Assembly (NCBI GenBank): GCA_023053685.1
Contig: JALIGW010000003.1
Coordinates: 143,856,508-143,920,507 of the forward strand
Direction of reading: 5' to 3'
DNA: 64,000 nucleotides
DNA from: Diadophis punctatus similis
Taxonomy: Eukaryota; Chordata; Lepidosauria; Squamata; Dipsadidae
In this document: piece by piece, positions 21,350 through 33,175 of the stretch
Layout: each line of letters starts with the position of its first letter
Numbering within the stretch: position 1 is the first letter of the stretch
Translations under genes and position numbers: made by a program
The notes under the pieces: model-generated
Database searches by the model: none
Told to the model about the DNA's origin: nothing
The model's input: only the letters and a program-made list of their open reading frames with translations

Positions 21350-21507
21350 TTGAATAACAGAGTTGAAAGGGACCTCAGAGGACTTCTAGTCCAACCCCCT
21401 GCTCAGGCTGGAAACCCTATACCGTTTCTGACAAATGGTTGTCCAATCTCTTGGTAAAGACTTCCAGTGTTGGAGCACCCACCACTTCTGGAGGCAAGTC
21501 ATTCCAC
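21350..21507 (-). mobile_element. CR1 3' end, reverse strand
   Basis: 'agagttgaaagggacctcag', 'tagtccaaccccctgctcag' and 'caagtcattccactgaat' are the reverse complement of the CR1 end seen forward at 38255-38975. It meets the forward CR1 fragment at about 21508 head to head. Confidence 0.8.
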
Positions 21508-21960
21508 TGAATCACTGGAAGCTTTCAAGAAGAGACCGGACTGCCATCTGTCAGAAATGGTGTAGGTAGGGCCTCCTGCTTGGGCAGGGAGTTGGACTAG
21601 ATGACCAACAACAGGGGTGTCAAACTCAAGGCCCGGGTACCAGATCCGGCCCCCAGGGTGCTTAGATCTGGCCCGCATGGCCACCTTGGAAACAGTGAAG
21701 GACCGGCCTGCAGTCCTCTGCCAGCAAAAACAGAGCTTGGGAGGGTTGTGTGCGGCCCTCCCGAGCTCCGTTTTCGCTGGCAGAGGTTTCAGGAGGCCAT
21801 CACAGCCAATACAGAGCTCGGGAGCCCGTTTTTGCTGGAAGAGCTCTCGGGCCACCATAGATGCCCCAACACATATGATGTCAACCCTGATGTGGCCCTT
21901 AATGAAATTGAGTTTGACACCCCTGAGCTACAAGGTTCCTTCCAACTCTGTTATTCTGTT
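21508..21960 (+). mobile_element. CR1 3' end, forward strand, split by a hAT-type MITE
   Basis: The left part is 'actggaagctttcaagaaga' to 'agttggactagatgacc'. The right part, 'ctacaaggttccttccaact' and 'ctgttattctgttctg', is the CR1 terminus. The element at 21612-21925 lies between them. Confidence 0.8.
21612..21925. mobile_element. hAT-type MITE, CAGGGGTGTCAAACTC family, complete
   Basis: It starts CAGGGGTGTCAAACTC and ends with the exact inverse GAGTTTGACACCCCTG. The flanks ACCAACAA and AGCTACAA match at 6 of 8 bases, an aged 8-bp TSD. The 314-bp interior is GC-rich with 'ggcccgcatgg' motifs. The ORFs of about 120 codons on both strands reflect low stop density; no transposase domain is seen. 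Confidence 0.85.
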
Positions 21961-22732
21961 CTGCTTGATGAATGCCATTTCTAACTCACTACAGTGAAGT
22001 CTATATGAAGCCACTATGTGAATGTAGTTTCATCCACTCATGTTCCGATTCCCAAACTATATTCCACCACTTTTTAAAGAAACTGTACTAGCTTCTAGGA
22101 TGAATCTGATCCAAGTTCAACCTGGTTGTGAGAATGTTTAATATCTGAATGGTTTGAAACTTCAGTAATTAGGACAGTGCCTCGACCTTGAACCTAGGCA
22201 TACGCGTAAATGCAAAGAAGGCAAGCAATGAAGCATGCATCATAACACCATGGTGTGAGCGCCATTCCTTAACTATCTGCATGCAACATCCTTTTTGCTT
22301 CTTCTTCCCTTTGTAATAAATATCTAATCTCTTTAATGTTAACAAAATGTAATTAATACTACTAAGAATAAATAAATACCATTGCATTCTAGATTAATGA
22401 AATGAAAGGTTAAGGGGGAGGGGGAAATCAGCCTAATTTCATATTCATTGTTATATAAATGAATTAACATCTTTGTCACAATGAACAAATGGAGTGCATT
22501 GTTCCTTTTACTATAATTTAGATACTTTGGGAGTGTGTACAACAGACTAATTCAAAGGTGTTAAAGGATCAATTAAGTTATACAAAATATTCATAAAAAT
22601 GTGTCAGGTAAAATCCCAATGCTACTTAAGAGTTGCAGAATATATATTCATTTATAGTCACTATTATTACTATTTTATGTGCGAAAATAGAGTTAAGAAG
22701 AAAATAAGAAAATTGTATTAATCTCCTTGTGT
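21961..22732. other. No assignable feature
   Basis: Unassigned AT-rich DNA with nothing recognised. Confidence 0.5.
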
Positions 22733-22952
22733 AATAGCAATAGCACTTAGACTTATATACTACTTCATAGTGCTTTATAGCCCTCTCTAAGTGGTTTACA
22801 GAGTCAACATATTACCCCCAACAATCTGAGTCCTCATTTTACCGACCTCGGAAGTATGGGAGACTGAATCAACCATGAGCCTGGTGAGAATTGAACTGCT
22901 GGCAGTCAGTGAAATTAGCCTGCAATACTGCATTCTAACCACTGCACCACCA
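22733..22952 (-). mobile_element. tRNA-derived squamate SINE (Sauria/Squam-like), reverse strand
   Basis: The head 'ggtggtgcagtggttagaa' is on the right (reverse complement at 22933-22952) and a B-box-like 'ggcagttcaat' region lies inside. The conserved body, 'gtaaaatgaggactcagatt' with 'gttgggggtaatatg' in reverse complement, matches the forward copy at 37296-37525. The tail 'aatagcaatagcac' is on the left. RNA polymerase III would have driven it. Confidence 0.85.
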
Positions 22953-24308
22953 TGTATCTTTGTTTTATGACCATGGTAATATGTTTTATGAACTGAAAAA
23001 CATGACATTCTTTTGCAATCCATCTTTTTTAATATTTTTACAATTAAGTTTAGATGCAAGTTTCCTTGATAGTCTTCCTTGCCCTGTTTTGTAAAAAAGA
23101 CTAATCCAAATGCTGATAAACAACGTGTAGCAACAGTCCCTTGCTACAAATCAGGTGTTGAATTCTCTTTCTAGTACTGTGTCATAATTATTTTAACCCA
23201 TGCCCATGTTTGAAAAAGCCACAAATTTTGATATTTTGATAAATTCCAGATACCGAGATATAGTTGAGAAAGGACATATGTGTCTTTGTGATTGTAGAAA
23301 TAATAGGAACAAGACTAAGCCGAATGGGTTAATTTTCTAACTCCTGAATTACAGGACGATTATAAAAAATAAATATTTATTGCCTATTTTAAAACTTGTT
23401 TTTAAATTGGAGTTTTATTGTTTATTAATACAATGTCAAGCTCATGATACCCAGGGTCATTGAAATAACTAATAACAATTTCATTGACATCACATAAAGA
23501 AAGGTTATTGGTTTAGAAACCATAGATAACTCTTCCAAATAGTGTAACAATTGAAGAACTGAAGAGCAGCATCTTCATTTCATCAAATAACCAATGTTTG
23601 AGTATATTGGCAAGAAGTACTTTGATTTTTGTGATTTATCTCAAACTTACAAGAAGGAAGGAGGGCAGGGGAGTAGAAGGGAAGGGAAGGGAAGGGGAGA
23701 TTTCTGATGGTCCCTGCCAGCTTCCCAAGTAAAGTAGCACAAATTTGGAAGTTGCTTGTGATGCTTTTTTGATTGCCTGGGGTGATTCTGTTTCTCTGTC
23801 GAATATCTCTAAAAGGATGACTCATTGGGTCACGGATTATCTTGCAGGTTGCTAAATACTGTCAGGCAGTGATTTTGTGTTGCCTGTTACATGTATATGC
23901 AGGGAGATACATCCCTATCAAATATAATGGTTTATTCCTGAGCACGTGATTAATATGTTCCTAGTACGCATGTGTACATTCCTTTCTTTTGATTCTTTCC
24001 TTTTGTTCTCTGCTTCTGACGAAGCAACACCTATGTTTATAGCCAGAATGTGATTTATTATTTTTGTTAAGAAATAAATATCTTATACCTTAGAATTATA
24101 ATGCGGTTTATTTTGACAATGTCAGAGTTCCAGGAAAAGATTCATTTCGCCTCTGATAAGAGTAATTCTTATCTCAACAAATACTGTATATCAAAACACA
24201 ATAATAAGAATGAACACATAGGATAAAAAAAGATGTGTGGATCTATTTATTTGTATCATCTAGATATTTATCATCTTTTTTCTATCCATCATCAATCATT
24301 TACCTATC
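22953..24308. other. No assignable feature
   Basis: Unassigned. There is a GGGAA-rich tract at about 23650-23700; otherwise nothing recognised. Confidence 0.5.
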
Positions 24309-24309
24309 A

Positions 24310-24386
<77 letters not shown>

Positions 24387-24387
24387 C
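24309..24387. repeat. (CTAT)n = (GATA)n microsatellite
   Basis: About 19 clean CTAT units, the complement of GATA. It is the second of three GATA-type arrays here. Confidence 0.97.
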
Positions 24388-25966
24388 TAATGTATATCTT
24401 TTTATAGTTACAAATAGTTAAAGCCAACAAAGGTGTTCAAAAATTAAAAGATTGATAATAGCACTAAGACAAACACAAAACTATAAAACCATAACTATCG
24501 AGTGTGACCTGTCTCTTACCAGCAGCCCTTCTAAAATTTTGCAGTCTACTTCATGAGATCCTATTAAACGCATTCTACTATTCCATACTATTAAGTTGTT
24601 AAAGGGGGTGAAAAACATGTTTAGCAGGTTTATATTCAATAGATAAAAGACATTCTACTGAAAGCCTACATGACATAAATGTTTATTCAGCTACTGATTT
24701 CCAACTCAGTGATCGGTTATCTGCTACGGGTAATAAACCTTTTAAGAAAAATTAGCCCTTATCTAAATGCATTAACCTTTCCTAGGTTGAGAAAAGATAT
24801 TTTTAGAGCTTGGTACAATGTTTTCCCTTGTTTACTTTTGTGAAGTAGATCTTCTCTAATCCCATGAGCCGAATTTTTATCTGTTCTCATAGCTGAAGCA
24901 ACAGTCTCCCCATAATGGAGGGTGTCCTAGGTATCTAATCCCTGAAGGAGAATCTGAGATTACTTAGCATCAAGCTGTTCTCCCGCTTGGCTAAGCACAG
25001 TATGCAAGAACTTCAGGATTGAAGTGTTCGTGAAGTAAATAATTCCAACTAGTAACACGGACAGGACAATTGAGGCAGAAGATAAATTAAAGGGGTTTGA
25101 GTGTGGAATAACAAAAGGCTCTTAGGGTAGAACATTGTGGTTTAAAAGCATTCTGATTGCAAACAAAATCCAAAAAGAATTAGCAGAATGCATATACCCA
25201 GGTAATCAGTACTGTAAGGAATTACAGCCAAAATAAAAATCCCACAACTGGAGTCTGTTTGCAACTCCATTGTGGCAAATATACCGGTAACTTATACCAG
25301 TAAATCAACAGTTTCCTGGCAGGAGACTTTTTCTATAGCACAACCAGGATTAAATCTTGTCACTCAAGCCCATAACTGACATGGGTCAAATAGCCATCTA
25401 GAAGTGATGTCAGTGACAAATAGGCTCAGCTGTTAATATCTCCCAATGGCATTGTCATTTTACTGGTGCTATTTTCCACATCTTCATTTTCCTCTTCCTA
25501 TTTTTAAAAATTAATTTGCAGAGATGCGGGATAGATATTGTCAGTGCCTAGTGACTGAGAATTGTAGATTTATTTTTTAACTTGAAAACCAATTGTCAAT
25601 CTTCTTACAAATAAAACATTATTTCTTCCCAAATGCCTGAAATATCGGCAGTGACAAAAAGTGCAGTTCATTTTATTTCTATTGCGGTAAGGATGGCATT
25701 ATTTAAATGAGTTTGAAATGTAAAACTGCACACGTACACTTGTTCATATATATATATTAGGAGAGAAGACGCAGTAGTGAAGTAGGAAATGGGAAAGGAG
25801 GGAGAAAAATATTAATGTAATATAATATATAATTAATGTAATGTAAAGATAAGAAAAGGCCACCTAGATCTATGAAGGTAAGAGTCAAAAGTTACTAAGT
25901 GTACCAATGAATCATAAATATTTACACATATTTGAAGGGTGTTCATCCCAAAGTACATAGCTAAAC
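24388..25966. other. No assignable feature
   Basis: AT-rich unassigned sequence with nothing recognised. Confidence 0.5.
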
Positions 25967-26130
25967 GTCTATGGAGATTCTCAGTCATCCAGATCAAAGT
26001 TGTGCTATGGAAGCGTCTTGGATGAGAAGCGAAACGTCTTCAAAGAAAAACCAGAAAGTCCAGTTGCCTCTTGAAAAAGCACCTTTGGGACAACCACGAC
26101 CTGGATGACTGAGAATCTTCATAGACATTT
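25967..26130. mobile_element. Foldback repeat of the 'gagaagcgaaac' family, copy 3
   Basis: It starts 'gtctatggagattctcagtc' and ends with the inverse 'gactgagaatcttcatagac'. Most of the left arm is missing; the right arm 'ttggatgagaagcgaaacgt' to 'ttgaaaaagcacctttggga' is well kept. This copy shows that the termini themselves are inverted repeats of more than 20 bp. Confidence 0.85.
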
Positions 26131-26412
26131 ATACAAATATAAAAGTTTTATAATAAAGCCATAGTAGATTGAAATTTGAGTTTGTCCTCTCTTGGAAAAG
26201 CCTTTACCAAAGTTATTGGATCAGATTTATGTTATGCCACTTAATTACTCAAATATTCAACATGGTGGACAAATTTATATTGTAAAATGATACCTGAATC
26301 TACTTTGGAAAGATGGACATCATTGACTCAATTGTGTCTTCTGGTGACTACTTTTACACATCCATTGTTTTCTTGGCAACATACATGAATTGTTCACCAC
26401 TGCAGCTTTTCA

Positions 26413-26699
<287 letters not shown>

Positions 26700-28177
26700 T
26701 ATATATTCCGTCTTCTAGTTCAGCCTAGACCCTGAAATTCTCTGAGCTAAGTACTAATTAAGCCTGACTTTACTTAGCTTTTATGCCCAGATAATATCAG
26801 CCAGGTACTGCCATCTGCTGCAATTAGATATGACTACAAAATAGCAATTCAATCATTTTAAATGGTAGATCATCTTGCACGGATTGATAGAAGGGCATTT
26901 GTGTAAGTTATGGGAAGTAAATACATGAATAAAACATTTGGAGATGTGAGCACATCTGAGTCAGCTTTCAGAGGTACTTGACTGAACAAAATGTTCTTTG
27001 GTACAAACTTAAATATTTGTACTTACTAGGCTAGCATCAGAAAATAAGCAATGATTAGGCACTATGGTGATGTATTTATCAAGGACTAGTAAAATCACTT
27101 GCAACAACTTTTTGAATTGCTGTATTAATTGCAAAGTTCAGAATGTCTTGTTTTCCACGACAGCCACGTAGTCAATCCATTTTATGGCATAATGTTATCG
27201 TTTTCTCACATTATAGTTCTATTTCATGAATTACATCATTAGAAGCTGAAAACAGTAGCTAAAGAAATGTAATCTTTCACTTTAAAACTTAAACATTTTT
27301 AGAAGATTCAGAAGTAGTACTAAAGAAAGCACAAAATAAAGAAATTTTACAGATGCAATATGCCTTAAGCCAAAAATAATAATAATAAGTAGACTTATTT
27401 CTATCAACAGAGAAAAGTGTGAAGAAATCAGGATGAAGTACAGGTGTACCAACCCAACTATCAACAATTCCAGTGAACACGGTTAGAAACAAGGCTCCAA
27501 AATAAACATCAGATGGGAAAAATAATAAATGAGTGAAGAGCTTACAAAAATAAATAATAAAAAGCTTAGCTTGATCCCATGAACATGGTTGCTATATTTA
27601 CACATTATAATGTTCCTTGCGAGCACTTGAGATTTATGTGAATTCCTCAGCATGAATTTAAATAGTTGGGGGGAAAAAGTGATGTGACATCTTTATACCA
27701 GTACCGACAAATGAGAGCTGAACTTTCTCTTTGCATCCACTTTTCACTCAAGCTCTTTGAAATCATGTACACTTCTCCCATCTAACACCAATTCCAGAAA
27801 GACTGAGGAGAAAATTGCCTGGTTTTTCACAGGAGGCGGTAAGGCCAGAAGGTGAATAGGTCTTCACACCTCGGTCTTCTATCACTACAAATCTCAAACT
27901 CTCATTGTCTGCTTTATGGGATAATAGGACAGACATGAAAAAAACGTGTGTGGCTGTTCCAATGGTTTTCTCAGAAAGGTGTCTTGGAAGTTCTGTTTCT
28001 GTTGAAATCCATCTTCTCCAGTTTTTCTTCTCCTGCAAAAGACGCTTCAAGTTGTTCTCTTTTCGAAGAAATGTCGAGATTTAGTTTGAAGGAAATGGCT
28101 TTCAAGCTTACACTATGGAGAGGGAAATGAACTGAGTTACTGTTGCTGGCAAATTAAGCATGCCACAACCATGATCG
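26700..28177. other. No assignable feature, one unusual ORF
   Basis: Unassigned AT-rich DNA. The reverse ORF at 27763-28050 (95 codons) has a protein-like composition and lies in somewhat less AT-rich sequence, but has no domain I know and no evident splice sites. Confidence 0.4.
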
Positions 28178-28203
28178 GTTAATTAATTAATTAATTAATT
28201 AAT
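28178..28203. repeat. (TTAA)n microsatellite at a LINE tail
   Basis: About six TTAA units adjoin the (ATTT)-type tail of the reverse-strand LINE that follows. Confidence 0.9.
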
Positions 28204-28680
28204 TTAATTTATTTATTTTTGTCACATACGTGTTGGTAATATGCATAGATATAACATTGTTTATATACATAAGATGGGTACTGATAAGAGGGAATATTAG
28301 GACAGGGATGGTAGGCGTGCTGGTGCACTTATGCACTCCCCTTACTGACTTCTTAGGAATCGGATGAGAACAACAGTGGACAGTCTGAGGGTAAAGTTTT
28401 GGGAATTTGGTGACAAAACCACAGAATCAGGTAGTGAGTTCCAGGCATTTACCACTCTAAAGTGGTATTTTCTACAGTCAAGTTTGGAGCGGTTCACTTT
28501 GAGTTTGTATCTGTTGTGTGCTCATGTATTGTTGTGGTTGAAGCTGAAGTAATCGTTGACAGGAAGGACGTTGTAGAAGATAATTTTATGAGCTATGCTT
28601 AGGTCGTGTTGAAGGCGACGTAGTTCTAAGCTTTCTAAGCCCAGGATTTCAAGTCTGGTTGCGTAAGGTATTCTGTTGCA
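28204..28680 (-). mobile_element. CR1-like LINE 3' end with ORF2 C-terminus, reverse strand
   Basis: The left edge is the ATTT tail. The UTR contains 'tacataagatgggtactgat' and 'tggtgcacttatgcactccc'. The reverse frame encodes NRIPYATRLEILGLESLELR and NVLPVNDYFSFNHNNT, identical in style to the longer copy at 40264-41183. It is 5'-truncated at about 28680. Confidence 0.85.
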
Positions 28681-29088
28681 AGATAATTGATGGGCTCGGT
28701 CTGTCTTGGTGTATTGCAAGTCATGCAGGCTGGGCCATATTTCTAGAAAGTAGCAGTAATATTGTGTCTTTTATTTGATCAGCCACAACAGTCAGTTTGT
28801 AGAGAATACTACTTTTTTTTCTTCCTATTTCAGTTTCCTACCATTGTGCCACCATTTTGTTTTCTGTCTTTTCTGATTTTATATATTTATGTAAAACACA
28901 TGCACACATGTATAAACAGATGACTTGTCTTGGAATTGAATTGAGGGTATAGTAATTTTAAAAAAACAGAAAACACAGTTGTACCCAGGCAAGTGATGAA
29001 ACATGATCTCATCATGATCTCATCAACACTAAAATAAATATCAGAATACTTAGAAACATATAAACACATATACAGGCATGCATACAAT
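28681..29088. other. No assignable feature
   Basis: Unassigned AT-rich DNA. Position 29089 begins the TSD of the next L1. Confidence 0.5.
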
Positions 29089-29101
29089 ATGCAGCAATTT
29101 T

Positions 29102-29566
29102 TATAGATGGCACTTAGATGCAAATAAACTAGCTCGTATGTATCCAAATTTACAACCTAAATGTTGGAGATGTGAATGTGAAGATGCTACGTATTTTCAT
29201 ATATGGTGGACTTGTAAAAAAATTAAGGCTTTTTGGATAAAAATTTGGTGGATTATTCAAAATATCTGAAAGAAAAATATTAAGTTTACACCACAGTTTT
29301 TCCTGTTGGGAATAATTACGGATTGTACTGTAATAGAGACTAAATTGGTTTTGAATTTGATAACAGCTGCCAGGTTGCTGGTAGCACAGTATTGGAAGAA
29401 AGAAGATATACCTACCATCGAGGAATGGACATTAAAAGTTGTACATCTGGCTGAAATGGCAAAAATCTCATCATATCTTAAAGATCGTTCAAATGTGAGA
29501 TACATATTGGAATGGAGTAGATGGACTGATTATATTCAAAAAAAGTATCAGATTAAGAAGATATAA
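29102..29566 (+). pseudogene. L1 ORF2 C-terminal fragment
   Basis: The frame reads FYRWHLDANKLARMYPN, then CWRCECEDATYFHIWWTC, the cysteine-rich C-terminal segment of L1 ORF2p (C-x2-C with downstream H and C). A stop at 29268-29270 breaks it. It resumes as FFLLGIITDCTVIETKLV, ITAARLLVAQYWKKEDIPTI and LAEMAKISSYLKDRSNVRY to a natural stop at 29564-29566. Confidence 0.85.
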
Positions 29567-29605
29567 ATAGTTTATTAATGATATATGTTAAATTTTTAGA
29601 ATGTG

Positions 29606-29835
29606 TTTATTTATTTATTTATTTAATAGATTATTTATTTAATAGATTTGTATGCCGCCCAACTCCCAAAGGGACTCTGGGCGGCTCACAGCATATTAAA
29701 TACAAAATCTAAAAAACAGTTTAAAAATTTAAGAACAAGATTAAAATAATGTAAACAATTAAAACATTTAAAAGCATTTTTTTAAAAAGCCACAATTTAA
29801 AAACCCAATGATGTTTAAAAGGTTTTAAATAATGA
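29606..29835 (-). mobile_element. LINE-like 3' end inserted in the L1 3' UTR, reverse strand
   Basis: TTTA units at the left are followed by 'gtatgccgcccaactcccaa' and 'gggactctgggcggctcaca', the same paired motif as at 924-1262. It interrupts L1 sequence that continues at about 29836, so it is younger than the L1. Confidence 0.75.
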
Positions 29836-30078
29836 GGAGTTAAAGAACTAGACAAATTTTGAATTTATAATTTGTTAGTATATTTTAATTTTATGCTTAT
29901 TGAATATTATACCCTGTGCTTTTTCTGGGAAGTCAGGGGGGAGGGAGGATGGGGGAAGGGGGGGAAGGGGGAGAGAAAAAGAGAAAAATGTTTGTACTTT
30001 GTACTAATAAAACTTTTTGAATAAAAAAAATGCAGCAATTTTAATGTTTGAATTTGAAAAAATACATTTTAAATGATC

Positions 30079-30200
30079 TATTATTATTTATTTATTTATT
30101 TATTAAATTTGTTTGCTGGCCCATCACACTGTGAGGTGACTCTTGATCTTTTGTCCATCGTATAGATGGGTATGGTTTAAAATGTAAAATAAAAGTTTAG
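30079..30200 (-). mobile_element. L2-like LINE 3' end, reverse strand
   Basis: ATTT units are followed by 'ctggcccatcacactgtgag' and 'gtgactct', a degraded form of the '...gcccatctcact...gtgactctgg' terminus of squamate LINEs. Confidence 0.6.
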
Positions 30201-30514
30201 CACAGCATTACTGTAAACCTAATTTACAATTAATGTTTGAATGACTAGTAGAAGTTCCTTGGCTTTGTGTTCTTCAAGTAAATGCCAAGGGAAGACAAAA
30301 TGAAATAATTCCGTTCACTGAGTGTGTTCAGGTGAGGAACTGTGGATAGGCAGAGCCTGCAGATTGATGAAGATATGGCTAAGTGAAAAAAAAAAGACCA
30401 CCATGAAAGGATCAGGCCTAAAACTTCCACTCAGAGCAATTGTAAAGTTGAACACAAACATCCTGTGGGTAAGTAAAATGAGTTTTTTTTAAAAAAAAAA
30501 AAAGACACAGAAAC
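30201..30514. other. No assignable feature
   Basis: Unassigned sequence ending in a T-run and A-run just before L1 coding begins. Confidence 0.4.
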
Positions 30515-32659
30515 TTAAAATGGCAAAACAAAACTTTTTCAAGAACACAAATAAACCGGGGTGCTGGTTAGCATATAAATTAAAACAAGAAAAGGAGAAA
30601 AGAATAATATATCAACTACAAGATGAGAAGGGAGTGATGTGTAATAGAAGGGAGGAAAAAAGAACATTGCACAGGAATTTTTTCAAAAGTTATATTGTCA
30701 AGAAAACTTATAGAAGATAACATTAAACAATATGTAGATACATTGAATACAAATCAAATTGCAGAGGAAAAAGGGGAGATGTTAAACGGAACAATAACAG
30801 CGATGGAATTAAGGGAGGCATTGAAAAAAACAAACAAACAAGAAATCACCAGGTCCAGACAGAATTCCAGCAGAGTTATATAAGAATACACAAGAAACAT
30901 TAGAATTGTTAATGTTAGAAACATTTAACAATGCACTAGAAGAAGCCAAAATACCCACTACATGGACAGAAGCACTCATTACTCTCATTCCAAAGGAAGA
31001 TACAGACAGACAACAGATCCAAAATTATAGACCCATCTTGTTATTAAATGCAGACTATAAAATATTTACAGCTATAATATCAGAAAGAGTCAAAAGAGTT
31101 TTAACTGAATATATACACCCAGATCAAAACAGTTTTTTTTACCAAGGAGACAGATTAAAAATAACATGAGGATTATTATAAACACCCTAGAATATTACGA
31201 GGCCCACCCAGGAAAACAAGCCGCATTAATTTTTCTAGATGCCCAAAAGGCTTTTGATAACGTAAATTGGAGATTTATTATTGTACAACTAAAGAACATG
31301 AACATTGGGGGGAAATTCATGAAAACGGTGGAAAAATATATATATAACCCAAACAGCAAAGGTAATAATAAACGGGGACATCACTGGAAAATTTAATATT
31401 GCAAAAGGGGTAAGACAAGGTTGTCTGTTATTGCCCTTATTACTTATTTTAACACTTGAGGCATTACTACTAAAAATTAGAAGAGATCAGGATATAAAAG
31501 GTCTAAGAGTTAAAAAAGAAGAATATAAAGACAATTTGGTATTTATATTAGAAGAACCTTTAGAAACAGGACCTAAATTAATTCAAAGAATAGAAGAATT
31601 TGGTGAAGTAGTGGGTCTAAAAATTAATAGGAGTAAAACAAAAAATAATAACAAAAAATCTTACCAAAAATCAGGAGAGAGAATTGGAAGAAAAAATGGG
31701 CACAAAAGTAACTAAAAAGGTAAAATATTTGGGAATATGACTATCGGCTAAATGCTCTTCAATCAAAGAAGACAATTATAATAAAATAATACAACAAATA
31801 AAAAAAGATTTGGAAACTTGGAAAAAATCTATCATTATCGCTTATTGGAAGGATAGCCTCCATTAAAATGAATATTTTACCAAAAATACTATTTCTATTT
31901 CAAGTTATACCAATACACCCAGGGATAAATTATTTTAAGGATCTAAATAAACTAACCACAAAATATATTTGGCAGGGGGGGAAACCAAGGATTAAACTAA
32001 AACTATTACATGGTAGCAGAGAGAAAGGAGGTTTCGCACGCCCAAATTGGGAAATGTACTATCAGGCAACAGTGTTAACTTGGATTAAAGATTGGATTGA
32101 GTTAAAAAAATAAGAGAATCTTAATATTAGAAGGGCATGACGTACAAATAGGATGGCATGCATTCTTTTTTTTATTGAAAAAGTTTTATGCGTACAGAGT
32201 ACAAACCTTTTTTTAATTTTCTCCCCCCTCCAACTCCCCCTCCCCCCACCCCTCCTCCCCATCCCTTCCCCTCCAACTCCCCCTCCCCCCTCCCTGGACT
32301 TCCCAGAACATACACAGGGTATAATATAGTTTACACAAATGCAAAGCTAAAATATGCTAACAAATTATTAACTTCCAAATATCAAAACTCTTAACTCCTT
32401 ATACAGTAAATTGAACAAAAAATTAAGTTGAAATATGTCATTCATTGTCTATTTTAGTCCATCCATCTTCTCCTTTATCAGGTATATCATTTAAATAGTC
32501 TTTAACATGTTCTGAAATTTTTGCCCTTTACAATATTAATTTTGAATGAGTCTTCCTCTTGCAGTTTTATGCCACCAACACCTGGCAGCAATTGTTAAAT
32601 TCCAGACCAACTTAAACCAAATCTAAAAATATTTAACAACATCACATTCATTTAATCTC

Positions 32660-32880
32660 TGTTACATTAGATTACAACCTATACTTATTCCCACCTCTAA
32701 TATAATTTTAATCTTATTCTCTACCAATTTAATCTCTATTACATTAACTATCTTCTATTCTTATTCCCCAAACTGTAAAATTAATTTAATCTTGTTATTT
32801 AAACCAATTTAATCTCTATTACATTACTTTACCTTCTATGATTATTCCCCATAAATAATCTTGTAATCTAATTTCTGTAA
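32660..32880 (-). repeat. Diverged tandem array of an ORF2-derived unit
   Basis: On the reverse strand, 'aatgtaatagagattaaa' recurs three times at a spacing of about 75-80 bp, with 'ggggaataa' and 'aagattaaa' between. The unit resembles 'tactgtaatagagactaaat' in ORF2 at 29323-29342, so it appears to be an amplified piece of the ORF2 3' region. Confidence 0.7.
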
Positions 32881-33175
32881 ACTTAAACAGCCTCATATAT
32901 ACATTTAAACTTTATTCTTATTTCTTTTACATTATCCCACTATTAGTAAAACATCAATTCTCAATTCTTCTCCCCTTAAATATTTCTTTAAGTTGGCATC
33001 TGAAGATATGTTTATCCATTCTTGCTTCATTTGGAGGAGTTGAGGACTGAAATCGGTAATTTAAATCTTCTTCGCTTTCAACCTTTACTTCACTAATCTG
33101 TCTTAAATCCTTTGTATCTTCTTGACTTTTCAGAGTTCCTTTCTGTTGTGAAAACCACCAATATTCCTCTCCCTC

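Larger units (their letters stand above)
29102..30029 (+). mobile_element. 5'-truncated L1 with ORF2 C-terminus and full 3' UTR
   Basis: It is flanked by the perfect 13-bp TSD ATGCAGCAATTTT (29089-29101 and 30030-30042). It begins within the ORF2 C-terminal region. The 3' UTR has 'ctgggaagtcagggggga', a G-rich tract (29936-29972) and 'gtactaataaaactttttga' before the A-run, the same end as the ORF2-less element at 6741-9317. Another LINE tail (29606-29835) is inserted in its 3' UTR. Confidence 0.92.
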
